Notes: generated by a model from the letters alone, not told the origin. A DNA stretch of 64,000 bases from Xanthomonas sp. NCPPB 1128 (GCF_001043115.1 NZ_LFME01000029.1:1-64000), one strand, 5' to 3'; counted from the first letter of the stretch, positions 27,457 to 36,651 are shown. Numbers and translations are program-made.

Positions 27457-28356
27457 CTACGCCACAAAGACGTTGGACGGCGGCGGCGGCACCGCCGGCG
27501 CGGCATCGCCGGCGTGCACGAACATCTGCTTCCAGGCCGCGTACACGATCCCGGCCAGGACCGGCATCAGCAGCGCCATCAGCAGCAACTGCGCGACCAG
27601 CGCCGCCACGGCGGTGCCGACCAGGAACTGCAGCACCAGCATCACCACGGTCAGCGCGAAATAGAACGCGAACATGGCCAGGAAGGCGAGGACGAAGAAC
27701 ACCAGCATCGCCGGCAGGTTGTGCAGGCAGGCGCGCAGGCCGTGCCCGATGGCGGCGATGCCGTTGCGGCCGTCGAACATCACCTGCGGCGCGAACAGGA
27801 ACAGGGTCAGCGCCACCGCCACGAACCCGACCGCCACCAGCATCAGCCACAGCAGGATGCGCAGCGCCGGCAGGGTCGCGACCAGTTGCTCCACCTGCAG
27901 CGGATCCGGCTGCGCGCCGGACTGGCCCAGCTCGTTGAGCTTGTTCATCACCGTGGTCAGCTGCATCCACCCGTCCGGGCCGATCACCACCACCGCCAGC
28001 AGGGCCAACGCCAGCCCGACCACTACCTGCGGCAGCAGCGCCACCAGCAGGTTCGGCGTGCGGCCGCCCTGCAGGCCCTGCAGCAGGTGCGCCGGCTCGG
28101 CGCTGCGACCCTGATCGACCTCGCGCACGGCCCACACCAGCCCACCGAACAGCAGCGGTCCGGCCAGCCCCATCAGCAGCTGCGCCAGCATGCCCAGGGT
28201 CGGGTTGAGCACGCCCAGGAACAGGGCGATCAGCGCCGCCAGGCCCCAGATCAACCCGAGCCGGCCCAACGCCCAGGGCGCGCGCCGCAGCAGGGACATG
28301 CCGGCCAACAGCCATTCCGCGCCGGCCGAGGCCGGCAGCTTGCGAATCTCGATCAT
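27457..28356 (-). CDS. BPSS1780-family integral membrane protein
   Basis: A 299-residue inner-membrane protein with about six hydrophobic segments, among them LGLIWGLAALIALFLGVL, LVALLPQVVVGLALALLAVV, LLWLMLVAVGFVAVALTLFL and LVGTAVAALVAQLLLMALLM. The N-terminal MIEIRKLPASAGAEWLLAG and the FAPQVMFDGRNG loop match the BPSS1780 family of uncharacterised proteobacterial membrane proteins. The start ATG is at 28356. The C-terminus is Pro-rich (PAVPPPPSNVF). It is monocistronic, with the shared terminator downstream. Confidence 0.8.
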   Translation of the reverse strand: MIEIRKLPASAGAEWLLAGMSLLRRAPWALGRLGLIWGLAALIALFLGVLNPTLGMLAQLLMGLAGPLLFGGLVWAVREVDQGRSAEPAHLLQGLQGGRTPNLLVALLPQVVVGLALALLAVVVIGPDGWMQLTTVMNKLNELGQSGAQPDPLQVEQLVATLPALRILLWLMLVAVGFVAVALTLFLFAPQVMFDGRNGIAAIGHGLRACLHNLPAMLVFFVLAFLAMFAFYFALTVVMLVLQFLVGTAVAALVAQLLLMALLMPVLAGIVYAAWKQMFVHAGDAAPAVPPPPSNVFVA

Positions 28357-28403
28357 TGCCAATCCGAAGTGGGGGACGCCGTACAGCGCAGCGACTGCAC
28401 AGA

Positions 28404-29174
28404 TTATCGCGGTTTTGCCTGGCCGCTGCTGTGCTGCCCGCGTGCGTGCTGAACGAAGCGCCGCAACAGTTTGCGTGCCAGCGGCGCGGCGCTGACCTCG
28501 CGGGCGATGGTACGGGCGCAGCGTCCGGCGCTGCGTAGACAGTCGGCACGCGCCTGCACGTAGCCGCGCATGTGGTGGGTGGCGAACTCCGGATGGAACT
28601 GCAGGCCCCAGGCCGCCTCGCCCCAGCGGAACGCGTGGCACTGGTCCTGCGCCGAGCGCGCCAGCACCGTGGCACCGGCCGGGGCGCGCAGCACCGTCTG
28701 CAGATGCGTGGCATGCGCGGGGAAGCGCTCAGGCAGGCCGGCGAACAGCGGATCCTCGGCCGCGGGCGGGTGCAGTTCGATGTGCACCGTGCCCGATTCG
28801 CGCCCGGCCGGGTTGTAGGCCACCTCTCCGCCCAGCGCATGCGCCAGCAGCTGGTGGCCGTAGCAGATGCCCAGCAATGGCGTGCCGTCCTCGGCGGCCT
28901 CGCGCAGCCACTCGGCCGAGCGCTCGCTCCAGTCGGCCCGATCGGTGACGAACGCCGCCGAGCCGGTGACGATCACACCGGCGAAGTCGCCCCGCGTCGG
29001 CAAGGCCTCGCCGGCGGCGACATTGGCCACCACCGTGTCGCGCTCGGCCAGACCGGCGGCGACGCGGATCCAGTGCGGGAAGCGTCCGTAGCGCCGCATC
29101 GTCGCCACCGGTTCGCCGGTTTCGAGGATCAGGAAGGGCGCAGCACGGCGACGGACGGGAGAAGCGAACGGCAT
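28404..29174 (-). CDS. Class I glutamine amidotransferase
   Basis: A 256-residue GATase1-type protein. The nucleophile elbow is LLGICYGHQLLAHALGG with the Cys in CYGHQ, and the catalytic His-Glu pair is in GLQFHPEFATHHMRGY. The oxyanion-strand Gly is in GVIVTGSAAFV. It stands alone with no synthase partner nearby. Solitary proteins of this type are often annotated as GMP synthase-like or as gamma-glutamyl hydrolases of small glutamyl compounds; which one applies is not decidable here. The start is ATG 29174. A minus-strand TAGAAT box lies six bases upstream. Confidence 0.88.
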   Translation of the reverse strand: MPFASPVRRRAAPFLILETGEPVATMRRYGRFPHWIRVAAGLAERDTVVANVAAGEALPTRGDFAGVIVTGSAAFVTDRADWSERSAEWLREAAEDGTPLLGICYGHQLLAHALGGEVAYNPAGRESGTVHIELHPPAAEDPLFAGLPERFPAHATHLQTVLRAPAGATVLARSAQDQCHAFRWGEAAWGLQFHPEFATHHMRGYVQARADCLRSAGRCARTIAREVSAAPLARKLLRRFVQHARGQHSSGQAKPR

Positions 29175-29180
29175 GCTGGG

Positions 29181-29186
29181 ATTCTA
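29181..29186 (-). promoter_or_regulatory. Candidate -10 box of the amidotransferase gene, leaderless arrangement
   Basis: TAGAAT on the minus strand, six bases, then ATG at 29174. A TTGAAC lies 19 bases further upstream as a possible -35. Confidence 0.4.
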
Positions 29187-29334
29187 GACGCCGTCGCCGT
29201 GGATTGTTCAAGGCCGCGCGGCGGTGGCGGCATAGTCATATAACTGGCGATCATGAGTACGACCGGACGCCGGTGGCGCACGTCTCGCAGTGCCATGACC
29301 TGGCGGGCTACCCCCGCGGGGGAACCAGGGTTTG

Positions 29335-32040
29335 TCACTGCAGCGTCAGCGGTTGCGCCAGCGACAGCACCAGGTCGATGTCCAGCAGGCGGCCGTCCGC
29401 GCCATGCAGAAGCAAGTGCCCCGGTTGCTCGCGCACGCCCAGGGTCAGGCCGGCGGGGGCTTCCAGCGTGGCGATGCACGCGGCATCGGCCAGGCGCACG
29501 ACGAAGTAGCGGCTGCAGTCGGTCTGGTGGACGCCGACCAGCATGCCCTGCTCGAGCGGGACGAACTGTTCGCCCAGGATCGACGGCGCCTGCACCCGCG
29601 GCAGCACGCAGGCGCGCTCGCCGCTGCCATCGCGGTAGACCAGGGCGACCTCCTCGTTCGGACGCGGTTCCAACTGCGGCACCTGCATCGCGCCGCAGCG
29701 GTGCGGCATGACCGGCACGCCGTCCTGCAGGACGCTGTCGTCGCGCCCGCGCAGGCGCCGGTGCGGCAGGGTGTAGGTCCAGTCCTGCACCGTGGTGCCG
29801 GTGCGTACCAGAAACATCTCGCAATCGGCGAAGAAGCCGGCAGACACGATCGGACCCGGCAGGTCGCCGACATGCCACAGCACCTCGCTCAGCCCCTTGC
29901 CGACGTCGAGCACCAGGATGCGATCGTCCACCACCACGGTCCAACCGGTCCCGTTGAGCGTGGAAGCAGCGAACTGCAAGGCCATGACGCCGAGGTCGAC
30001 GCTGCTGCGGGTCGTCAGGTCCAGCCGCGCGATCCGTGCAACCCGCTCGCGCGGCGCCACCGCCAGCGCCATCTGCCCGCTCGCCGCCAGCACCAGGCGG
30101 TAGGCCGGCACCGCGTGGCGCTGGACCACCCGCCCGCGCGCATCCAGTACGGCCGCGCCTGCTTCGCCGAAAGCGACCAGGTAGTGCCGGTCGGGCAGGA
30201 CCGCCGCATCATGGATCGTCTGCAGGCCGGCAGCGGGCAACGGCAGGTCTAGGGCCGCGTCCCGACGCCAGAACGGCGTCGGATGCGCGGCCTGCGCGAC
30301 GCGCCAGGGCGGCATGTCGCTCTTGAGGCAAGGATCGGCTGCCACCTTCAGGAGCCGGTCCAGATCGCTGCGTCCCATGCCGTTGCGGCCGGCGCTGCAG
30401 TCGGCGGCAAGCGCGGGCAGCACGCAGGCCGCCAGCCGCCGCAGTGCGGCGCTGTCGCCGCCAATGGCAAGCAAGGCGCTCGCCAGCGCCGCCCGTGGAG
30501 ACGGGTCGGCCGCCGGGTCGGCCAATACCGCGATCCGTTCCGTGTACTGCTGCAACGTGTCCGGCAGCAGATTGGCCCGCTGCACCAGCGCGCGTGCCGA
30601 CAGTCCCGCGCCGCCGCGTTCGGCGGCAAGCAGCCACTGCAGCGCGAGATCGCGCGATGCATGCAGCGGCCAGACCACGTCGACCGCTTCCAGCCAGTGC
30701 CCACCTTCGACCAGGGCGTGCCCCCATTCCAGGCGCAACTGCGCCGCCAACGCGGGATGGGCGGCCTGCAGCTGCGCCACCGCCTCGGCGAAGGCATGGT
30801 CGCGCCGCGCTACCTGGATTGCACGGCGCACGTCGCCGGCCAGCATCAGCAGCCGGATGATCAGGCCCGGCGGCATGTCCCAGCCCATGGCCAGTTCGGC
30901 GGCCTGTGCGTGGCGCCCATGGTCGACCAAGTAATCCAGGGCTTCCTGCCGCGCGTTGAGCAGTTCGGCCAGGACGAACACGGCTTCGTCGATGCGGCCC
31001 TTGCGGTCGAGCGCGGCGAACGCCTGGCGGTACATGCGCCGCAGGTGGGCGGTCAGGTCCTCGCCCAACTGCAGGTTGGCGCCCTGCCCCAGGTGCTGGG
31101 ACAGCTGCAGGTGCGCGCGCCGGCCCGGCGTACCGAATGCCTGCCCGAGCGACTGCCCGGCCGCATCCAGCGGCAGCGCGTTGCGCAGGGCTTCGTCCAG
31201 GTCGCCGCGTTCGAACATCGCCATCATGCGCCGCAGATAGGCGCCATGCCGGTAGCCGATCAGCTTGCCCAGGCGACTGATCGCCGCCAGCCGCGCGAGG
31301 CGGTCGCGCCAGGCGCTGGGGCGAACGGGTGCGCGGCCGCGTGCGGAGATGCCGCCAGCCTCCGACGGTGCGGCCTGGTTCGTCGCCGATCGCGGCAGCA
31401 GGCGTGCCAGCAGCGCCGCCAGCCCACCCAGCATGCGCTCGCGCACCGCTGCAATGCCGTCGCGCTTAGCCGCTGCCGACCGCGCCTGGGTCATGGCCTG
31501 CAGGAACGCCTCGCCCTCCGCGCTGCGCGGGGGGATCGCCTCCCCAAGCACGTCGCGCACGTCCTTGCCCTGCAATTGCGCGACGTCCAGTTGCGGCGGC
31601 GCCGCACTGCAATCGTAGGGTTGCAGCACCCGGTACGCGTCCAGGACGATCGCTTCGGACAGATCGAGCAGCGTGCCCTGATCGAAGCGCAGCCCCAGCA
31701 CGGCGCCGCCTGCGACCACGCCGAGGTCGATGGTCGGCAACACCGCCCGCTCCGCTTCGGTCAATGGCGCCGAGGACAGGATCCCCTGCAGGCGCCGCAG
31801 CGGCACCGCGCCCAGCGTGTCGCACTGCAACGGCTGTGGGTGGGCGAAGCACAGGACGTCGCCTTCGGCGAACCGATAGGCGCGGCAGCCCGGGTGCCAT
31901 GCGGCCAGCATGCGCGCGCAGCGCACCGGCGCCGGCAGCAAGTCGTGCGGCCACCACAGGCCGTCGAGCGGCTGCCAGCCGCGCCAGACCGGATCGCGTA
32001 TCGCAGCGGCGCTGGACGTGGCGCTCGTCGGTTCAGCCAT
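29335..32040 (-). CDS. Large beta-propeller protein of the MoxR-vWA-beta-propeller ternary type (bpX6-like)
   Basis: A 901-residue protein without signal peptide. Its N-terminal about 130 residues (VWRGWQPLDGLWWPHDLLP, then a Cys-containing GDVLCFAHPQPLQCDTLGAV block and LSSAPLTEAERAVLP) resemble the bpX6 domain as I remember it. The middle is helical, TPR-like and Ala/Leu-rich (about 180-560). The C-terminal third carries repeated beta-strand units with GRVV, VVVDDRILVLDVG and LLHGADGRLLDID endings, as in a propeller. The start at ATG 32040 is supported by a GGGGA site. The gene overlaps the upstream one by 8 bases (ATGGCTGA), so it is last in a tightly coupled four-gene operon. The molecular role is unknown; the assignment is by resemblance and context. 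Confidence 0.65.
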   Translation of the reverse strand: MAEPTSATSSAAAIRDPVWRGWQPLDGLWWPHDLLPAPVRCARMLAAWHPGCRAYRFAEGDVLCFAHPQPLQCDTLGAVPLRRLQGILSSAPLTEAERAVLPTIDLGVVAGGAVLGLRFDQGTLLDLSEAIVLDAYRVLQPYDCSAAPPQLDVAQLQGKDVRDVLGEAIPPRSAEGEAFLQAMTQARSAAAKRDGIAAVRERMLGGLAALLARLLPRSATNQAAPSEAGGISARGRAPVRPSAWRDRLARLAAISRLGKLIGYRHGAYLRRMMAMFERGDLDEALRNALPLDAAGQSLGQAFGTPGRRAHLQLSQHLGQGANLQLGEDLTAHLRRMYRQAFAALDRKGRIDEAVFVLAELLNARQEALDYLVDHGRHAQAAELAMGWDMPPGLIIRLLMLAGDVRRAIQVARRDHAFAEAVAQLQAAHPALAAQLRLEWGHALVEGGHWLEAVDVVWPLHASRDLALQWLLAAERGGAGLSARALVQRANLLPDTLQQYTERIAVLADPAADPSPRAALASALLAIGGDSAALRRLAACVLPALAADCSAGRNGMGRSDLDRLLKVAADPCLKSDMPPWRVAQAAHPTPFWRRDAALDLPLPAAGLQTIHDAAVLPDRHYLVAFGEAGAAVLDARGRVVQRHAVPAYRLVLAASGQMALAVAPRERVARIARLDLTTRSSVDLGVMALQFAASTLNGTGWTVVVDDRILVLDVGKGLSEVLWHVGDLPGPIVSAGFFADCEMFLVRTGTTVQDWTYTLPHRRLRGRDDSVLQDGVPVMPHRCGAMQVPQLEPRPNEEVALVYRDGSGERACVLPRVQAPSILGEQFVPLEQGMLVGVHQTDCSRYFVVRLADAACIATLEAPAGLTLGVREQPGHLLLHGADGRLLDIDLVLSLAQPLTLQ

Positions 32041-33883
32041 CGCGGTCATCCCCACGCTGTCCCTGCGCACGCAGCACCACGCGGCGTCCGCCATCGCCCA
32101 GCACCCGCAGTTGCCCGGTTAGATCTAGCACCGCGACCTTGCTGCCGTCCGGCGACACCGAGACGGCACTGATGTCGGCAGTGGCCTGGTGCAAGATCTC
32201 CTGGCCATGTTCGCCGAGCGCGAGCAAGGTGCGCCGGTTCGGTCGCAGCAGCAACAGCCCGCTGCGTTCCGGGTGGTGCGGATCCTCCACCAATCCCACC
32301 ACCTTGCCGCCGCCGGGAAGCCGCAGTTCCAGTTCGGAAAACCCGTCCCCGGGTCCTCCCTGGTACAACCGATAGACCCCGCCCTCGTCGCGCTGGTCGC
32401 GCAATTCCAGGCAAATGCCGCCGTGCCAATCGCCATCGCGCAGGCGCCCGCGCAGCATCAGCCGGGCCGGTCGCGCCGGCATCGCCAGTTTGGCCAGCAG
32501 CCCGATCTTGCCTTCGCGGTAGAGGTAGTTCAGGCGCAATTGGCCGGCCTCATGGCGCACATACAGCAGCCGTTGCGCGTCGAGTGGCTGCATCGCCAGC
32601 ACCTGCTCGTCCAGCGTCACGTGCGCAGGCATGTCGCGCCCCGGGCGGGTGCTGGCGTTGGTCCACGACAGCAGGCGCCCGGCACTGTCCAGGATCACAA
32701 TCCGCTGCGTCTGCGGCCTGCGTGCGCCGTCCCGGAGCCAGGCGCACTGCAGCCAGCGCGCGGTGCCGGGCGCGGCAGCGAATGCCCCGGCCGGCGGCCG
32801 CGCAACCGGCCAGAAATCCGGCATCTTCCAGAAGGACAATAGCCCGTCCTGGGTGGCCACCACGCCGACGAATTCCTTGTTGGCGATCGTCCCGCACAGC
32901 AGCTCGCCATTGGCCTGCCATGCGCTGTAGCGCGGCTTCAGCATCTTGTGACCGCCCTCGTCGGCGATCTTCAGCAGCACCGCCTCGTGCGTGCCGGCCA
33001 GCGGCAGCGCCAGATGCCTGCCGTCGATGCTGAACACCGGCGGTTGCCGCAGCGACAGCCGTCCTTTCAGGGTCTGCACGGCAGGCATGTCCATGGGTGC
33101 CGGCGCGGCGATGAACTCGCCGCGCAACAGCCGCGCCGCGGCCCGCGCATCGGGCAGGGCCAGCACCAGCGCGCGGCGCGCCTGTGGCGTCCTGATCGAC
33201 ACCGACAAGCACTCGTCGAAGCGCTGGCGGATCTGGACCTGGCGATCGCCGGGGCCGGCGACGACGTCATCGGCGCTCATCCACCAGCATTCGCTGCTGG
33301 CATGACCAGCACCGGCCAGATGCGCCCGCCAGGCCGTGCGGTCGGCCTCGCTGGTCAGGTCGTGGGTGCGGGCGTGCAGCAGCGCGCGCACCGCGTCCGG
33401 CGTGTCCGCGGTGCGCATCTCGCCTGGCCGCTGCAGCACGCCCCAGGCGAAGCGTGCGCCTGCCGCCTGCGCACGGCGCGCCAGCAGGATCCACATCGCC
33501 ACGTGCAGCAGGCGCATGGCGCCACGCTGCGCCGGGCCGGCATCGAACAGCGCCAGGACCAGTGCATCGCTGCGTGGCCGGGTGAGCTTCGGCGCCAGGA
33601 ACAGGTGTTCGTGGTGTGCGGCACGGCGCAGGAATTCGTCGGCCAGCAGCTCGGCCACGGCCCACTCGCTCAAGAGCAGGCGGTCGTAGGCGCCGCGGCG
33701 GCGCAGATCGTCGATCCCGTCCATAACGGCGGCGCCATGCTGCAGGCGCGCGGTGCCTCGACCCAGCAGCGGATCCAGCCGCAGCAGCCAGTCGCCGACC
33801 ATCGTCGCGATCTCCGCATCGAACCATGCCAGCCATGCATGCCATGGCTGCAGCGCCGGCGGCAGCGGCAGCACCGCGCTCAT
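32033..33883 (-). CDS. vWA-like plus beta-propeller protein of the ternary system
   Basis: A 616-residue cytoplasmic protein. The first about 230 residues look like a diverged von Willebrand A fold: a strand SDALVLALFDAG, a helix RGAMRLLHVAMWILLARRAQ, then a strand ARFAWGVLQ. The metal-site motif DxSxS is not preserved (DAGPAQ stands in its place), so metal binding is doubtful. Residues about 275-610 form beta-propeller-like blades, for example ISAVSVSPDGSKVAVLDLTG near the end. The start ATG at 33883 overlaps the stop of the upstream small gene (ATGA). It is the third gene of the operon. It may be the partner through which the MoxR ATPase acts on the beta-propeller protein. Confidence 0.65.
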   Translation of the reverse strand: MSAVLPLPPALQPWHAWLAWFDAEIATMVGDWLLRLDPLLGRGTARLQHGAAVMDGIDDLRRRGAYDRLLLSEWAVAELLADEFLRRAAHHEHLFLAPKLTRPRSDALVLALFDAGPAQRGAMRLLHVAMWILLARRAQAAGARFAWGVLQRPGEMRTADTPDAVRALLHARTHDLTSEADRTAWRAHLAGAGHASSECWWMSADDVVAGPGDRQVQIRQRFDECLSVSIRTPQARRALVLALPDARAAARLLRGEFIAAPAPMDMPAVQTLKGRLSLRQPPVFSIDGRHLALPLAGTHEAVLLKIADEGGHKMLKPRYSAWQANGELLCGTIANKEFVGVVATQDGLLSFWKMPDFWPVARPPAGAFAAAPGTARWLQCAWLRDGARRPQTQRIVILDSAGRLLSWTNASTRPGRDMPAHVTLDEQVLAMQPLDAQRLLYVRHEAGQLRLNYLYREGKIGLLAKLAMPARPARLMLRGRLRDGDWHGGICLELRDQRDEGGVYRLYQGGPGDGFSELELRLPGGGKVVGLVEDPHHPERSGLLLLRPNRRTLLALGEHGQEILHQATADISAVSVSPDGSKVAVLDLTGQLRVLGDGGRRVVLRAQGQRGDDRDG

Positions 33884-34293
33884 GCCGCCCAGCGCCGACG
33901 GACCTGCTCCAGCACCGTCGCACTGGCCGGCAGCAGCCGTTGCAACGGCACCACCACCGCCGGCGTGCGCAACAACAGCCAGGGCGAGCCGGGATGCAGG
34001 CGCGCCACGGCCTTGGCCAGCAGATCCAAGGCGATCTGTGGGCGCTGATTGGTCGGCAGCCAGAGCGACGGCGCCTCTGCGCGCGGCGCGATGTACAGCG
34101 CTCCGTCCACCCATGGCAGACACGCCTCAGGGCCAGTCAGCACCACCAGGTCGGTGCTGGCCGCGACCATCAGCGCATCGGGCTGTGTGCTGCGCGCGAT
34201 GCACGCCAGCAGACGCTGCGCGCATTCGCGGCCCGCAGCGACCACGCCCTGCGGCGGTGGCGGCGCCGGATCGTCCTGCCACGCCCAGGTCAT
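33880..34293 (-). CDS. Small bpX5-like protein of the ternary system
   Basis: A 137-residue protein starting MTWAWQDDPAPPPPQGVVAA. It has a strand DALMVAASTDLVVLTG, a block LPWVDGALYIAPR and a late SPWLLLRTPAVVVPLQRLLP. Size, position between the MoxR and vWA-like genes, and the tryptophan/proline-rich N-terminus fit the small bpX5 component of MoxR-vWA-beta-propeller systems. The resemblance is from memory. It overlaps both neighbours by 4 bases (ATGA at 34293 and at 33883), so all four genes are translationally coupled. No enzymatic motif is seen. Confidence 0.6.
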   Translation of the reverse strand: MTWAWQDDPAPPPPQGVVAAGRECAQRLLACIARSTQPDALMVAASTDLVVLTGPEACLPWVDGALYIAPRAEAPSLWLPTNQRPQIALDLLAKAVARLHPGSPWLLLRTPAVVVPLQRLLPASATVLEQVRRRWAA

Positions 34294-35411
34294 GCGCTGG
34301 CGCCGATCCGCTCGATCAGGCCCGCACGCGCGACGGCAAGCGTCTCCGGCAAGGAGGCAGGGGTGAAGTTGGCATCGATCTCGCGCAGTACCGCCTCGGC
34401 GCTGGGCACAGCGCCCGCGTCGGACCCGGCCAGGCACTGCTGGGCGCTCTCGAGCAGCCGAGCCACCCGCGACAGCGGCTGAAGTGCCGCCTGTTCCGCC
34501 GCGGCGCGCAGCATCGGATTGGCGGCCAGCGCCAAGGTGTCGCGCAGCGCGTCCTGTGCGGCGGCCTGCGCCTCGCGCGTGGGCATGACATAGAACAGCG
34601 GCCACAGATCCGCCTCGGTCGCGACGTTGCGGCCGGCCAGCACGGCGGCCGCCGCGACCAGCCGCTGGGTCTTGACGATGCGCCGATCCGACAGCGCCAG
34701 ACCAGCCGCGCGCAAGGTCCGGATCGCCTGCGCCAGCAGCAGGCGGGCATCGTCCATCCGCACCTGCCGCACCTGCGCGGCCAGGCTGTCCAGGTCGGCC
34801 AGGTCAGCGGCGGGCGTCACCGCGCTACGCTCGGCCTGCCAGCCGCCGGCCAGCAGGGCTTCCAGTTGATGATCGGGCACCGCATCGACGAACACATGCA
34901 GCAGGAAGCGGTCGGCGAACGCCGCCAGCGCCTCGTCCTCGGGCAGTGCATTGGCCGCGCCCACGCAGATGCGCAGCGGGCAGGCCAGATCGGGGTGGCC
35001 GCGGCGGAAGCGGCGTTCGTTCAACACGCCCAGCAAGGTATTGAGGATGGCCGTGGAGCCCAGAAACACCTCGTCGAGAAACGCGACGTCGGCCTCCGGC
35101 AACATGCCGGCGACATCGGTTTCGACCACGCCCTCGCGCAACTTGCGCAGATCCACCGGACCGAACAGTTCCGACGGCTCGGTGAAGCGGCCCAGCAGAT
35201 ACTCGAAGTAGCGACCGCCGAGCGCGGTGGCGACGCGCCGGACCACCGCGCTCTTGGCGGTGCCGGGCGGACCGACGATCAACAGGTGCTCTTGGGCGAT
35301 CGCCGCCAGCACCATCAATTCGGCCAGTTGCTCGCGTTCGATCAGACCGGCGGTGGCGGAACGGACAGCCTCGCGGACGCGGGCGGCGGCAGATGCGGTG
35401 GTGGTGGACAT
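34290..35411 (-). CDS. MoxR-type AAA+ ATPase, first gene of the ternary operon
   Basis: A 373-residue AAA+ ATPase of the MoxR/RavA branch. It has Walker A GPPGTAKS (47-54), the MoxR block LLGRFTEPSELFGPVDLRKL, Walker B VAFLDEVFLGSTAILNTLL, and sensor-1 CVGAANALPED. An RRFRRGHPDL region and a conserved Arg in the C-terminal lid follow. MoxR ATPases typically remodel proteins together with a vWA-domain partner, here probably the gene at 32033-33883. The start is the ATG at 35411. Longer frames upstream are not conserved. Its stop overlaps the next start by 4 bases. Confidence 0.92.
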   Translation of the reverse strand: MSTTTASAAARVREAVRSATAGLIEREQLAELMVLAAIAQEHLLIVGPPGTAKSAVVRRVATALGGRYFEYLLGRFTEPSELFGPVDLRKLREGVVETDVAGMLPEADVAFLDEVFLGSTAILNTLLGVLNERRFRRGHPDLACPLRICVGAANALPEDEALAAFADRFLLHVFVDAVPDHQLEALLAGGWQAERSAVTPAADLADLDSLAAQVRQVRMDDARLLLAQAIRTLRAAGLALSDRRIVKTQRLVAAAAVLAGRNVATEADLWPLFYVMPTREAQAAAQDALRDTLALAANPMLRAAAEQAALQPLSRVARLLESAQQCLAGSDAGAVPSAEAVLREIDANFTPASLPETLAVARAGLIERIGASA

Positions 35412-35736
35412 GCAGGCGATCGGCAGGGTGCGCCATGCGTGGCGGTACACGCCACGGCACACAGGACGGAGGGTTCGAATGCACTCTAGAACAATCCGAT
35501 GACGGCGAACACCGCGACCGCCGCACTGCGTGCGATGGCGACGCGCGGTCCTGTTCCTGGTACGACGACGACGGGCGGCAATCGCGCGACCGAGGCGGTG
35601 CCGCTGATTGCCGTGCGTGGATCGCGCTGACGATCTGGCCGGCACGCGGCCAGGTTCCGGTGCACCGGCAGCTGCTTCCCGTCCGCTTCAGCGCCGATCG
35701 CGCAGGCTATCGCGCTTTCCTCCGGGCAGGTCCGTC
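35412..35736. other. Divergent intergenic region between the ternary operon and the substrate-binding protein
   Basis: About 325 bp that must hold both promoters. It is less G+C-rich just upstream of the MoxR start (around 35490-35560, e.g. AGAACAATCCGATGACGG). I cannot define clear -35/-10 pairs, and see no gene. Confidence 0.4.
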
Positions 35737-36549
35737 ATGCGCCGTTCCCTGATTCCCTTGATCCTGGCCGCGCTGCTGCTCGCCTCCACGTCCGCATCGG
35801 CTGCGACGGCGCCGGGTGCGGACCGTCCCGCCCCGCCCACGACGCTGACGGTCCTCAGCTCCGGCGGCATCATGGGCGCGATCCGCGCCGTCGCGCCCGA
35901 TTACGAACGCGCCACGGGCGTCACGCTGCACATCGAGGCGGCACCGTCGATGGGCGACACGCCGCAGGCCATTCCCAACCGCCTCGCCCGGCACGAGCCG
36001 GCGGACGTGCTGCTGATGGTCGGCGCGGCGCTCGACACGCTCGTTGCCGGCGGCCAGGCGCGCCCGGCCAGCCGCGTGGACCTGGGCGAGTCCTACATCG
36101 CCATGGCGGTCAAACAGGGCGCGCCCACACCGGACATCTCGACGATGGAGGCCTTCCGCAAGACCCTGCTGGACAGCAAGTCGGTGGCCTATTCCGATAG
36201 CGCCAGCGGCGTCTACCTGTCGCGCACGCTGTTCCCGAAGATGCGGCTCGGCGATGGCTTCGCCGCGAAGGCGCGGATGATTCCCGCCGAGCCGGTGGGT
36301 GCGGTGGTCGCGCGTGGCGAGGCGCAACTGGGCTTCCAGCAACTGAGCGAACTCAAGCCGGTGCCGGGCATCGCCATCGTCGGCCTGATCCCCAGGCAGG
36401 CGCAGCAGATGACGCTGTACTCCGGCGCCGTCGCCACCGCCAGCACGCAGCCGCAGGCGGCGCAGGCGCTGCTGGATTACCTGGCGTCTCCTGCCGCGGC
36501 CAAGGCCATCGCGGCGAGCAGCCTCACGCCGCTGGCCGGGACGAAATAA
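35737..36549 (+). CDS. Periplasmic substrate-binding protein, molybdate/ModA-like
   Basis: A 270-residue exported solute-binding protein of the type 2 periplasmic-binding fold. It has a signal peptide (MRRSLIPLILAALLLASTSA), then TTLTVLSSGGIMGAIRAVAP, the ADVLLMVGAALDTLVAGGQA loop, SKSVAYSDSASGVYLSRTL and VVARGEAQLGFQQLSELKPV. This is the ModA/sulfate-type pattern with a C-terminal ALLDYLASPAAAKAI. No ABC permease or ATPase gene accompanies it, so it may serve a distant transporter or act as a sensor. The start ATG at 35737 has a GGGCAGG site upstream. Ligand: molybdate or another oxyanion/organic acid, not decidable. Confidence 0.82.
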   Translation: MRRSLIPLILAALLLASTSASAATAPGADRPAPPTTLTVLSSGGIMGAIRAVAPDYERATGVTLHIEAAPSMGDTPQAIPNRLARHEPADVLLMVGAALDTLVAGGQARPASRVDLGESYIAMAVKQGAPTPDISTMEAFRKTLLDSKSVAYSDSASGVYLSRTLFPKMRLGDGFAAKARMIPAEPVGAVVARGEAQLGFQQLSELKPVPGIAIVGLIPRQAQQMTLYSGAVATASTQPQAAQALLDYLASPAAAKAIAASSLTPLAGTK

Positions 36550-36651
36550 CCGCGGCATGGATCGCGGCGTTGCGTCCGCCATCCTCGTCCGACGCGAGGC
36601 GGCGCTCATCGCTCGCTGTTGCCGCGGCTTGGCGAGACACGCCATTGCCTT

